From Rhodococcus pyridinivorans (GTDB lineage: Bacteria; Actinomycetota; Actinomycetes; Mycobacteriales; Mycobacteriaceae), in the NCBI RefSeq assembly GCF_900105195.1, contig NZ_FNRX01000002.1, positions 2,108,001 to 2,172,000 of the forward strand: 64,000 nt of DNA, in the 5' to 3' direction. This document shows positions 30,251-39,286 of this stretch, in pieces. The position numbers and the translations under genes are program-made. A model generated the notes under the pieces. That model saw nothing but the letters and a program-made list of their open reading frames with translations. It did not search any database and was not told the DNA's origin. Positions within the stretch are counted from its first letter, which is position 1. Every line of letters begins with the position of its first letter.

Positions 30251-31189
30251 TCAGCGGGGCGCGACGACATCGAGGATCGACGCCACGGACACGAACTCGA
30301 CCTTGGTCCGGAGTCCGAGATAGTCGCCGTCGACCTGAAGTCCGATCGGGCGCGAGGCCCGGGCGCGCACGCGCGCGACATCGTCCGCACGCACCAGATG
30401 CGGCGACGCCGGCTCGCCGCGGGCGGCCAGAAGTTGTCTCACCACCCGCAGGCTCGGAAGTACCCGGGTCGTCATCATAGCAAACACACCCAAACCGGTG
30501 TCGAACGAGGTGCCGGGATTCGTGTGCACCGGCCGGGACTCGAGATAGGTCCACGGACTCGAGTTCGACACGAACGCATAGTGCACCCCCGAAACAGGTT
30601 CGGATCCGGGCATCTCGAGCGTGAGCGCCGGTTCGGCCCGCTTCGACGCGAAGAACCGGGCCACCGCGTGCCGCACGTAGCGCGCCGTCGTCACCTTCTT
30701 GCCCTCGGCGCGGCTCAGGTCTATGGCCTCGCACACCTGGGCGTCGAGACCGAGGCCCGCGTTGAAGGTGAACCACCGCCCGTCGCAGTGGCCGAGGCCG
30801 ATCCGGCTGGTCCTGCCCTCCTGCAACGACTCGAGTACCTGCTCGGTGGCCTCGAGTGGATCGGCGGACAGTCCCAGGGATCGCGCGAACACGTTCGCCG
30901 AGCCGCCGGGCACCACCGCGAGTCGCGGCAGGGTCGGATCGGCGCCTCGGTCGGGGGAGGGGCCGAGGAGGCCGTTGACGATCTCGTTGACGGTGCCGTC
31001 GCCACCGTGCGCGACGACGACGTCCATCCCGTCGGCGTGCGCCGAACGCGCCAGTTCTGCGGCGTGCCCGCGGTGGGTCGTGTGCGCGACGGTCAGCGCG
31101 AGCCGGCCTCTCAGGGCGTGAGCGAGGCGGTCGCGACCGGCCGGGGTGGTCGTCGTCGCATTCGGGTTCACGATCAGCAGGGCGCGCAC
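30251..31189 (-). CDS. Diacylglycerol/lipid kinase (YegS/DagK family)
   Basis: A 312-residue soluble lipid kinase of the DAGK catalytic family. Motifs are IVNPNATTTTPAG (about 6-18), the nucleotide loop VVAHGGDGTVNEIVNGL (about 57-73), LAVVPGGSANVFARSLGL (about 86-103) and GLGLDAQVCEAID (about 141). The C-terminal beta-sandwich ends QVDGDYLGLRTKVEFVSV. It corresponds to Rv3218. The lipid substrate is not fixed by sequence; diacylglycerol and sphingoid bases are options. Confidence 0.92.
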   Translation of the reverse strand: MRALLIVNPNATTTTPAGRDRLAHALRGRLALTVAHTTHRGHAAELARSAHADGMDVVVAHGGDGTVNEIVNGLLGPSPDRGADPTLPRLAVVPGGSANVFARSLGLSADPLEATEQVLESLQEGRTSRIGLGHCDGRWFTFNAGLGLDAQVCEAIDLSRAEGKKVTTARYVRHAVARFFASKRAEPALTLEMPGSEPVSGVHYAFVSNSSPWTYLESRPVHTNPGTSFDTGLGVFAMMTTRVLPSLRVVRQLLAARGEPASPHLVRADDVARVRARASRPIGLQVDGDYLGLRTKVEFVSVASILDVVAPR

Positions 31190-31236
31190 GGAACATCAGC
31201 CTAAGTGGTGCCCGGCGGGTCCACTACGCTGGACGG

Positions 31237-31659
31237 GTGCCTCTCGAAACACCTCGCAGCAGCGTTCCGTCGACCGTGCGTGCCGCCGGTTGGCTCGTCG
31301 TCCTCGAGGGCGTCGTCGCGATGGGATTCGCGGTGTACTCGATCATCCGCGCCGCCTCGGGCGAACACGATCAGTCGGTCACCAATGGCTACGGCTTCGC
31401 GCTGTGGCTGTTCATCCTGTTCGGCGGGGTCCTGGCCGGCGGGATCGCGCTCGTGCGCGGTGTGCGCTGGGGACGTGCCGTGGCGATACTCGCGCAGCTG
31501 TTGTTGCTGCCCGTGGTGTGGTCGCTGCTGACGGACTCCCACCAGCCGGTCATCGGCACTGTGCTGGCGCTCGTCGTGGTCCCCACGCTCGTGCTGCTGT
31601 TCAGCCCGCCCACGTCGCGGTGGCTCGCGCACGAGTACGCGCCCGACGTCGACGAGTGA
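31237..31659 (+). CDS. Small four-helix membrane protein (Rv3217c-like)
   Basis: A 140-residue integral membrane protein with four predicted helices (about 16-36, 53-73, 79-95 and 103-123). Basic loops and an acidic tail EYAPDVDE flank the helices. No enzymatic motif. Position between the lipid kinase and GNAT genes matches Rv3217c. GTG start 31237. It may affect cell-envelope physiology, but nothing in sequence assigns a role. Confidence 0.8.
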   Translation: MPLETPRSSVPSTVRAAGWLVVLEGVVAMGFAVYSIIRAASGEHDQSVTNGYGFALWLFILFGGVLAGGIALVRGVRWGRAVAILAQLLLLPVVWSLLTDSHQPVIGTVLALVVVPTLVLLFSPPTSRWLAHEYAPDVDE

Positions 31660-31665
31660 TCCGGC

Positions 31666-32151
31666 TCAGCTGCCGAGCGCTTGCAGGGCGGGGCCGCTGA
31701 GCCTGAAGGTCGTCCACTCGTCCTGCGCGACGGCACCGAGGGATCGGTAGAAACCGATGGACGGCTCGTTCCAGTCCAGCACCGACCAACTCAGGCGGGT
31801 GTAACCGCGCTCCACGCATTCGTGGGCGAGCGCCGCGAGCAGTGCCCGTCCGTGTCCCTTGCCGCGGTGTTCGGGACGGACGAACAGATCTTCGAGGTAG
31901 ATCCCGTGCACGCCGTCCCACGTGGAGAAGTTCCGGAACCACAACGCCACCCCGACGACCCGGCCTTCGGTGCCGTCCTCTCCGGATTCCTCTGCGACGT
32001 GCGCGTACACCGAGGGCTGCGGCCCGAAAAGAGCCTCGTGGATCTGCTCGGGCACCACGGTGCACTCGTGCCGGGCCTTCTCGTATTCGGCGAGGTCGTA
32101 GATCAGCCCGGTGATCGCGGGGACGTCCTCGGGTGTGGCTCTGCGGATCAC
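31666..32151 (-). CDS. GNAT-family N-acetyltransferase
   Basis: A 161-residue acetyltransferase of the polyamine/SSAT-like branch (Rv3216 position). The acetyl-CoA loop is VRPEHRGKGHGRALL (about 99-113). N-terminal RRATPEDVPAITGLIYDLAEYE and the downstream WSVLDWNEPSIGFYRSLGA (about 129-147) are typical of diamine N-acetyltransferases. ATG 32151. Probable acceptors are small amines, inferred only. Confidence 0.88.
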   Translation of the reverse strand: MIRRATPEDVPAITGLIYDLAEYEKARHECTVVPEQIHEALFGPQPSVYAHVAEESGEDGTEGRVVGVALWFRNFSTWDGVHGIYLEDLFVRPEHRGKGHGRALLAALAHECVERGYTRLSWSVLDWNEPSIGFYRSLGAVAQDEWTTFRLSGPALQALGS

Positions 32152-32225
32152 GGCGGGCTGCCTCCTGCGGTCTCGTGGGCGGATTCACCTCGCGCTGCGC
32201 CGCCGAGTGCGCGAGGATCGGGGTC

Positions 32226-33026
32226 GTGGCAACGGTACTTGCAGTGGCAAATCAGAAGGGTGGCGTCGCCAAGACGACCACCGTCGCGTCGTTGGGGGCC
32301 GCGCTGTCGGCGCTGGGCCGGCGGGTGCTCGTCGTCGATCTCGATCCTCAGGGGTGTCTGACCTTCTCTCTCGGGCACAACCCCGACAAGCTCGAACAAT
32401 CCGTGCACGAGGTGCTCGTGGGCGGTGTCGAGACGAAGGACGTTCTGCTCGGGACAGCGGAGGGGATGTCGCTGCTGCCGGCGACCATCGACCTCGCGGG
32501 TGCGGAGGCGATGCTGCTCATGAAGCCGGGGCGTGAATACACCCTGAAGCGGGCGCTGGCGTCGGTGGAGGACGACTACGACGTCGTCGTCATCGACTGC
32601 CCGCCCTCTCTGGGCGTCCTCACCCTCAACGGGCTGACCGCGGCGCGGTCCGTGCTCGTTCCGCTGCAGTGCGAAACGCTCGCGCACAGGGGAGTCGGGC
32701 AGCTCCTGCGCACGGTGAACGAGGTGAAACAGATCACCAATCCGGATCTCGAACTGCTCGGCGCGCTGCCGACCCTGTACGACTCGCGGACCACGCACAG
32801 TCGCGACGTGCTCGCCGATGTCTCCGACCGGTACGACCTGCCGGTGCTGGCCCCGCCCGTACCCCGCACGGTCCGCTTCGCGGAGGCTTCCGCCTCGGGC
32901 GCGACGGTGCTGGCGGGACGCAAGAACAAGGGCGCCGAGGCGTACCGGGCGCTCTCCGAGAACCTGCTGCGCTACTGGTCGGGGGAGGCGGAACTCGAGA
33001 CTTTCGAGACCGCCGTCGCGGACTGA
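32226..33026 (+). CDS. ParA/Soj-family ATPase (orphan, Rv3213c-like)
   Basis: A 266-residue deviant Walker ATPase. Motifs are NQKGGVAKTTTVASLGAAL (about 9-27), VVDLDPQGCLTF (about 37-48) and VVVIDCPPSLGVLTLN (about 119-134). No parB is adjacent, so it is an accessory ParA rather than the chromosomal partition pair, probably positioning a protein or plasmid-like cargo. GTG 32226. Its stop is followed immediately by a two-copy 26-bp repeat and a convergent gene. Confidence 0.9.
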   Translation: MATVLAVANQKGGVAKTTTVASLGAALSALGRRVLVVDLDPQGCLTFSLGHNPDKLEQSVHEVLVGGVETKDVLLGTAEGMSLLPATIDLAGAEAMLLMKPGREYTLKRALASVEDDYDVVVIDCPPSLGVLTLNGLTAARSVLVPLQCETLAHRGVGQLLRTVNEVKQITNPDLELLGALPTLYDSRTTHSRDVLADVSDRYDLPVLAPPVPRTVRFAEASASGATVLAGRKNKGAEAYRALSENLLRYWSGEAELETFETAVAD

Positions 33027-33030
33027 GACG

Positions 33031-33082
33031 TCAGCACCGACCGGGACGGCTCGCTTTCAGCACCGACCGGGACGGCTCGCCA
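33031..33082. repeat. 26-bp tandem duplication between convergent genes
   Basis: Two 26-bp units (33031-33056, 33057-33082), identical except for the last two bases. Each starts TCAGC, the same five bases that begin the real minus-strand stop region at 33083. The array fills the whole gap between ParA and the convergent gene. Confidence 0.85.
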
Positions 33083-34288
33083 TCAGCGCAGTGCCACGAG
33101 CTCATCGCCGCGTTGCTCGACCACGACATTCCCCGCGACGGCGACGTTCACCGTGGAGACCGTCCCGCGCTCGACGTCGATGCGCGGGCCGGGTTCACCG
33201 GTCCGTGAGTCGACTCCCACGAGGGCGTCCTCGACGGGAAGGAGCAGCGAACCGGCCATGATGTCGCCGTTGCCGAGAGTGTCCTCGACGGTCCACTGCG
33301 GGGCGAAATCGGTGGTGGACAATGCGACGGTGTCGCGGCCCGTCCACCACACGAGCACGCCGCCGCGCTCGAGGGCGGAGTCGTCCGATTCGCCGGCAGG
33401 ACGCGGCAGGGCGTGCGTGTCGAGGAGGACGCCCTCGCTGTCGAAGACCTCGATGCGCGGCCCGTCGTTGTCGTCCGGGGCCAGGTAGACCGCCGTGCGG
33501 TCGCCGACCACCGCGACGATGCGGGAGTCCCCGCCCGCTTCCGGCAGCACCGACGACGCGAACTCCTCGGGCTTGGTGCTGTCGTCGGGGGTGGGATCGA
33601 GAAGGGTGAGCCGATTGGTCGGCTCGTTCGCGCACTGCTCGAGCACGGCCAGCACTTCGGCGCCCGAATCCGCCGAGCGCAGTTCGCAACCCGATCGTGG
33701 CTGCGCGTTCGGGTTCACCGGTGCGTCGACGCGCCCGTACTCGACCGTGCGCACCAGATCGGAGCGCCACATCTCGAGACGTGACTCGCCGAAGGCGATC
33801 AGGTGCGAACCGGCGCCGACGACCCGGATCGGATCGTCGGCGTCGCTCGACCGTTGCGCGCCCCGAGAGCCACTGCCCGAGTCGAGCGCGGTGACCTGAC
33901 CGCATCCCCGCGGGCCGCGATAGACCGAGACCACGTCGCCCCAGGCCTCGGTGACCGCGCACAACGCCCGGTCGCGGTCGTACCGCCAGCGTTCCTCGCC
34001 GGATTGCGGGTCGCGGCCGACGACCGCACCACCGTCTGCCGTGGCGACCGTGCCGCCGGACACCACCGGTGCGGTCGTCGCCGTACTCGGAGCACGCCAC
34101 AGTTCGGCGAGCGTGCGCGGAAGAGATTGCGCGGCAGCGAGAGTGGGGACAGGACCGTCCCAGGTGGTCGACGTGGTGCCCCGCGCATCCGAGTTCAGCC
34201 AGACGACACTCGCCGCCACCAGAGCGGTGACGACGAGTGCGGCTGCGACGAGAAGGTCGGTGCGGGTGCGGCGCTCGGGCGCGAGCAC
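33083..34288 (-). CDS. Membrane-anchored beta-propeller protein (Rv3212-like)
   Basis: A 401-residue protein. After a short basic N-terminus a single signal-anchor helix (LLVAAALVVTALVAASVVWL, about 14-33) exposes a large extracytoplasmic domain with PQQ-like repeats (SGGTVATADGGAVVGRDPQSGEERW-type). It includes paired Cys (DRALCAVTE, RGCGQV; SGCELR, EQCANEP) that may form disulfides. No enzymatic residues are recognised. GTG 34288 lies 4 nt past the rhlE stop, giving an operon with rhlE. Same order as Rv3212-Rv3211. Confidence 0.82.
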   Translation of the reverse strand: MLAPERRTRTDLLVAAALVVTALVAASVVWLNSDARGTTSTTWDGPVPTLAAAQSLPRTLAELWRAPSTATTAPVVSGGTVATADGGAVVGRDPQSGEERWRYDRDRALCAVTEAWGDVVSVYRGPRGCGQVTALDSGSGSRGAQRSSDADDPIRVVGAGSHLIAFGESRLEMWRSDLVRTVEYGRVDAPVNPNAQPRSGCELRSADSGAEVLAVLEQCANEPTNRLTLLDPTPDDSTKPEEFASSVLPEAGGDSRIVAVVGDRTAVYLAPDDNDGPRIEVFDSEGVLLDTHALPRPAGESDDSALERGGVLVWWTGRDTVALSTTDFAPQWTVEDTLGNGDIMAGSLLLPVEDALVGVDSRTGEPGPRIDVERGTVSTVNVAVAGNVVVEQRGDELVALR

Positions 34289-34292
34289 GTGG

Positions 34293-35927
34293 TTATCGGG
34301 CAGACGACGTCGAGACCGCTTCCACGTTCGACGTGTCCTGCTGCTCTGCGCGACCGGCCGGGCCCTCGCCCGAGCGGGTGCGACGGCGACGACGGCGACG
34401 ACGTGCCGGAGCGGCCGCCCCGGTGTCCTCACCCGTCTCCGCTGCGGCAGGCTCGTTCTCGACCTTCACCGAGTCGTCCGAACCGGTTGCGGCCACATCC
34501 GTTGCGGAGCCGTCGGCAGACTTTCCGCGGACGGTACGACGGCGGACCCGGTTGCGCTTCGGGCGGGATCCGCCCTCGCGCTCGACGCGCTCGGGCTTCT
34601 CACCGTTCTCCGAGGCGGCGGGAGCGGCCTTGCGGACGCGTCCGGTGGCGTCGGACGGGATGTTCAGCTCCTCGAACAGGTGCGGGGAGCTCGAGTAGGT
34701 TTCGATCGGATCCGGGATACCGAGATCGAGAGCCTTGTCGATGAGCTGCCAGCGCGGCACGTCGTCCCAGTCGACGAGGGTGATCGCGATACCGGTGCGT
34801 CCGGCGCGACCGGTACGGCCGATGCGGTGGACGTAGGTCTTCTCGTCCTCGGGGCACTGATAGTTGATGACGTGGGTGACGTCGTCGATGTCGATGCCGC
34901 GGGCGGCGACGTCCGTGGCGACGAGCACGTCGATCTTGCCGCTGCGGAACTTGTCGAGTGCCTTCTCACGCGCGATCTGACCGAGGTCGCCGTGCACCGC
35001 GCCGCACGCGAAACCGCGCTCGACGAGGTCGTCGGCCACCTTCTGCGCCGTGCGCTTGGTGCGGGTGAAGACCATGGTGGCGCCGCGACCCTCGGCCTGC
35101 AGTACGCGGGCGACGAGTTCGGCCTTGTCGAGTGCATGCGCCCGGTAGATGAACTGCTGGGTGCGCTCGTGCACGGCCGACGATTCGGCCTCCTCGGCCC
35201 GGATGTGCGTCGGGCGGTTCAGGAACGTGCGGGCGAGGGTGATGATCGGGCCGGGCATGGTGGCCGAGAACAGCATCGTCTGACGACGGTCGGGGACCAT
35301 CGTGAGGATGCGCTCGATGTCGGGCAGGAAGCCGAGGTCGAGCATCTCGTCGGCTTCGTCCATGACGAGCACGCCGATCTTGCCCAGGATCAGATGGCCC
35401 TGGTTGGCGAGATCGAGCAGACGGCCGGGAGTACCGACGACGACGTCGACACCCTTCTTCAGTTCGTCGATCTGCTGCTCGTAGGGGCGCCCACCGTAGA
35501 TCGACAGGACCTCGAGGCCCGACTTGCGGCTGCCGGGCAGGTACTTGGAAGCGTTCACGAGGTCGTTGGTGACCTGGATGCACAGCTCGCGGGTCGGGAC
35601 GATCACGAGTGCACGGGGAGTGCCGTCGAGGGTGGTCGTGCCGGAGCCCTCGGTGGCGATGCGATGCAGGAGCGGAACGCCGAAGCCGAAGGTCTTGCCC
35701 ATACCCGTACGGGCCTGCCCGATGAGGTCGTCGCCGGCGAGGGCCAGCGGCAGGGTGAGTTCCTGGATCGCGAAGGTGCGTTCGATGCCGACCTCGGCGA
35801 GGGCGCGGACGATCTCGTCGCGGACACCGAGTTCGCCGAAGGTGGGGGGTACGTGGGTGGAGTCGAGTTGTGCGGAGACGGTCGTTTCGCTCGCGTCGTC
35901 TTCGTGGTCGATGGTGATCTTGCTCAG
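34293..35927 (-). CDS. rhlE: DEAD-box RNA helicase RhlE-like
   Basis: A 544-residue helicase from the preferred start. Core motifs are Q-motif FGELGVRDEIVRAL then TFAIQELTLPLAL, GQARTGMGKTFGF (I), PTRELCIQV (Ia), DEADEMLDLGF (II), FSATMPGPI (III), ATDVAARGIDIDDVTHVINY (V) and HRIGRTGRAGRTG (VI). The C-terminal 130 residues are Arg-rich and disordered. CTG 35927 is preceded by AGGAAGG at 8-nt spacing; GTG 35957 and GTG 36008 are in frame but have no ribosome-binding site. Confidence 0.92.
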   Translation of the reverse strand: MSKITIDHEDDASETTVSAQLDSTHVPPTFGELGVRDEIVRALAEVGIERTFAIQELTLPLALAGDDLIGQARTGMGKTFGFGVPLLHRIATEGSGTTTLDGTPRALVIVPTRELCIQVTNDLVNASKYLPGSRKSGLEVLSIYGGRPYEQQIDELKKGVDVVVGTPGRLLDLANQGHLILGKIGVLVMDEADEMLDLGFLPDIERILTMVPDRRQTMLFSATMPGPIITLARTFLNRPTHIRAEEAESSAVHERTQQFIYRAHALDKAELVARVLQAEGRGATMVFTRTKRTAQKVADDLVERGFACGAVHGDLGQIAREKALDKFRSGKIDVLVATDVAARGIDIDDVTHVINYQCPEDEKTYVHRIGRTGRAGRTGIAITLVDWDDVPRWQLIDKALDLGIPDPIETYSSSPHLFEELNIPSDATGRVRKAAPAASENGEKPERVEREGGSRPKRNRVRRRTVRGKSADGSATDVAATGSDDSVKVENEPAAAETGEDTGAAAPARRRRRRRRTRSGEGPAGRAEQQDTSNVEAVSTSSAR

Positions 35928-36163
35928 GGGTCCGGCCTTCCTGGTCTCGGCACGCACGCACGAGGGGGAAAGGCGACCGGCCTGCACCTCAGCGCGAGCG
36001 GTTTCCACCAGGCTCGGCGAAGCGCGGCAGCGATCCGCAGTTCGAGTGCGCGCACATTATCTGGGAAGCTCGCGGGCCACGGTCGGCGGCTCGAAGCGCG
36101 GGCTTCCCGATCCATTGTACCGGTTCCGGCGCATTCCACGAGGTAGTACTACGCTTCGTCGTC

Positions 36164-36868
36164 ATGGGAGCCGATACGCCGCAGTCCACCTCCGAGTCCG
36201 GCACGACGCCGGGCGGACCCGCAGTCCCCGCCGATCACCCCGGTGTCGCAGAGCTCTTCGCGTTGCTCGCGTACGGCGAGATCTCGGCGTTCTACCGGCT
36301 CGCCGAGGACGCACGGTTCTCCCCGTCCCTGCGCGGGCGGGTCGCCCTCGCAAGCATGGCAGCTGCGGAGATGAGCCATTTCGAGACGCTCCACACCGCG
36401 CTCACCGATCGTGGTGTGGAGATCTACGCGGCGATGGAGCCCTACCGCAAAGCCCTCGACGCCTACCACGCCTCGACCACTCCGTCGACGTGGCTCGAGG
36501 TTCTCGTGAAGGCATACGTCGGTGACAGGATCGCCGCAGATTTCTACTGTGAGATCGCCGACATGCTTGCTCCCGAGGTGTCCACGGTGGTCCGGGAGGT
36601 CCTCGCCGAGACCGGCCACTCGGAGTTCGTGGTGCATGAGGTCCGTGAGGTCGTCGAGCGCAGCCCGCTGCAGAAGGACCGCCTGATGCTGTGGGGACGC
36701 CGGCTGCTCGGCGAGGCCATCACCCAGGCGCAGTACGTCCTCGCGCAGAACGAGGAACTCGCCGAGCTGGTGATTCTCGCGTCCGGTGACCTGGCGAACA
36801 TCGCCGCGCTGTTCGATCGCATGCAGGTCGAGCACGCCGAGCGGATGTCGGTGCTCGGACTGCATTAG
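36164..36868 (+). CDS. Ferritin-like-fold protein (Rv3210c family)
   Basis: A 234-residue all-helical protein of the MiaE/ferritin-like class. Carboxylate/His positions that could bind metal are GEISAF (about 38), EMSHFE (about 69-74), DRIAADFY (about 120) and ETGHSEFVVHEV (about 145-156). An N-terminal 25-residue linker is disordered. In M. tuberculosis Rv3210c is the neighbour of rhlE, as here. The metal and reaction are not known. Confidence 0.83.
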   Translation: MGADTPQSTSESGTTPGGPAVPADHPGVAELFALLAYGEISAFYRLAEDARFSPSLRGRVALASMAAAEMSHFETLHTALTDRGVEIYAAMEPYRKALDAYHASTTPSTWLEVLVKAYVGDRIAADFYCEIADMLAPEVSTVVREVLAETGHSEFVVHEVREVVERSPLQKDRLMLWGRRLLGEAITQAQYVLAQNEELAELVILASGDLANIAALFDRMQVEHAERMSVLGLH

Positions 36869-36925
36869 CCTGGGGCTGATAGCAGTACCAGCTCGGTTTC
36901 AATGCATGAGAATCGGAGGTCCACC

Positions 36926-37156
36926 GTGGAGGTCAAGATCGGCGTCGCGGACAGCCCGCGCGAAGTTGTCGTCGTCAGCGACCAGACGCCCGACGAGGTG
37001 GAGAAGCTCGTCCGGGCCGCGTTGAACGGCGCCGACGACGGGGTGCTCGCCCTTGTCGACGAGAAGGGCCGCAAGGTTCTCGTGCAGGCCGCCAAGATCA
37101 GCTACGTGGACATCGGTCCTGCCACGCTGGGCAAGGTCGGCTTCGCCGCCAACTGA
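36926..37156 (+). CDS. DUF3107 protein (TB9.4/Rv3208A-like)
   Basis: A 76-residue protein beginning MEVKIGVADSPREVVVVSDQ and ending YVDIGPATLGKVGFAAN. It matches Rv3208A/TB9.4 (DUF3107), an abundant mycobacterial antigen. GTG 36926 follows GGAGG at 7-nt spacing; upstream in-frame ATG 36902 has no ribosome-binding site. Function unknown. It lies directly opposite the TetR gene, ending 93 nt before it. Confidence 0.9.
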   Translation: MEVKIGVADSPREVVVVSDQTPDEVEKLVRAALNGADDGVLALVDEKGRKVLVQAAKISYVDIGPATLGKVGFAAN

Positions 37157-37170
37157 GAGCGACCGACGAG

Positions 37171-37201
37171 AACGGGCCGGGGCATGTCGCCCCGGCCCGT
37201 T
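37171..37201. terminator. Bidirectional terminator after DUF3107 gene
   Basis: A perfect 12-bp stem (AACGGGCCGGGG / CCCCGGCCCGTT) with loop CATGTCG; the outer CGACGA/TCGTCG bases extend it past a bulge. Confidence 0.83.
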
Positions 37202-37218
37202 CGTCGTTCTCGGTATGT

Positions 37219-37923
<705 letters not shown>

Positions 37924-38099
37924 CTACTTCCGAACGTGGCCTGTACCACCTCGGCGCTCCTCGTCTCTGCACGTTACAGGTGAAGTCGCGTGTCGAACGG
38001 ATCGGCCTACCGCCCAGTATCCGTTCCCGGTGCACGAATGGGGGCGCAGGTTCGGCGCTTCGGATATCGAAATGGTCTCGATATGACATCCTGACATCC

Positions 38100-39158
38100 G
38101 TGATCGAGCGTGGAGGAGTGCGCGAGAGCAGGGGCCCGCAGGGCTCCTCGCCGACAGATCCTTCCCCGACGCTGCCCGGTTCGTCCCGGTCGCGAGGAAC
38201 GGAACGACCCGAGGCGGGTCGCCGGTCGCACCAGCCCCTGCGTGCCGTGTGGGACCCGGTGGGACGGCCGGACCGGCCGCCGCGCCGACCGCGACCCGAA
38301 CGGGACGTCCGCAAGCAGACCCGCGTGGGCAGGTTCGTCGCCACCTACGGCTGGCGCGCCTACGCCGTTCCGATCCTCGCCGTCGTGACCCTGATCGTGC
38401 TGTGGGACGCCGCGCGTGGCGCCGGAGCGGAGGAGCCCGCCGACCAGACCGACGCGAGCGAGGTCACCGAGATCATCGTCGAGGCCCCGCAACCCGAGGG
38501 AACCTTCCCCGAGTCGCTCGAGTCCGGTGCGCTGCCGGAGGGCGGCCCATTCACGGAGGTCGGTGCGCGGGAGTGGCGGGTCGTGCCCGGCACCACGGGT
38601 CAGGTCGGCGCGGGGCAGACCCGTGTGTTCACCTACACGGTGGAACTCGAGGAGGGCATCGACACCACCGGCTACGGCGGCGACGCGGCCTTCGCGTCGA
38701 TGGTCGACCGGACCCTCGCCGACCCGCGCAGCTGGATCGGGGACGAGGCGGTCGCCTTCCGCCGGATCGACACCGGCGAGCCGGACTTCCGGATCTCCCT
38801 CACCTCGCAGATGACCATTCGCGAAGGATGCGGCTACGACATCCCGCTCGAGGGATCGTGCTTCAACCCCTCGATGGAGCGGGTGTTCCTCAACGAAGCG
38901 CGGTGGGTGCGCGGTGCCGTCGCCTTCCAGGGCGACATCGGGTCGTACCGCCAATACCTCGTCAATCACGAGGTCGGTCACGCCATCGGCCTGGCGCAGC
39001 ACGACGCCTGCACCATCGACGGTGGTCTGGCGCCGATCATGATGCAGCAGACCTTCGGAACCGCCAACGACGACATCGCCCGCCTCGACCCGGACGGCGC
39101 CGTCCCGGCCGACGGACTGCGGTGCCGGTTCAATCCCTGGCCGTACCCGCGGGCGTAG
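38100..39158 (+). CDS. Membrane-anchored DUF3152 metalloprotease-like protein (Rv3207c-like)
   Basis: A 352-residue protein. An Arg/Pro-rich cytoplasmic N-terminus (about 1-75) is followed by one transmembrane helix (YAVPILAVVTLIVLWDAA, about 86-103) and an extracellular DUF3152 domain (about 150-350). The zinc-protease signature HEVGHAIGL (about 291-299) and a downstream H-D pair fit an HExGHxxG metallopeptidase, with cysteines that may be disulfide-bonded. Start GTG 38100 has no clear ribosome-binding site and may be leaderless. Proteolytic activity is inferred. Confidence 0.82.
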   Translation: MIERGGVRESRGPQGSSPTDPSPTLPGSSRSRGTERPEAGRRSHQPLRAVWDPVGRPDRPPRRPRPERDVRKQTRVGRFVATYGWRAYAVPILAVVTLIVLWDAARGAGAEEPADQTDASEVTEIIVEAPQPEGTFPESLESGALPEGGPFTEVGAREWRVVPGTTGQVGAGQTRVFTYTVELEEGIDTTGYGGDAAFASMVDRTLADPRSWIGDEAVAFRRIDTGEPDFRISLTSQMTIREGCGYDIPLEGSCFNPSMERVFLNEARWVRGAVAFQGDIGSYRQYLVNHEVGHAIGLAQHDACTIDGGLAPIMMQQTFGTANDDIARLDPDGAVPADGLRCRFNPWPYPRA

Positions 39159-39170
39159 GCGCCGGTCGGG

Positions 39171-39217
39171 GTCGACGGGCCGGGCGGAGTCGACGGGCGA
39201 GGTGGCGGTCGACGGGC
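39171..39217. repeat. Degenerate approx. 19-bp repeat after DUF3152 gene
   Basis: The 10-mer GTCGACGGGC occurs at 39171-39180, 39189-39198 and 39208-39217 with GC-rich spacers of 8-9 nt. Each copy contains the palindrome GTCGAC. It starts 13 nt after the stop. Confidence 0.6.
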
Positions 39218-39286
39218 GGAATGGGGGTCGCAGCAGGGAATGGCACCATGGACGGTGACGCAGGACGCATCGCGACAGGAGAACCC

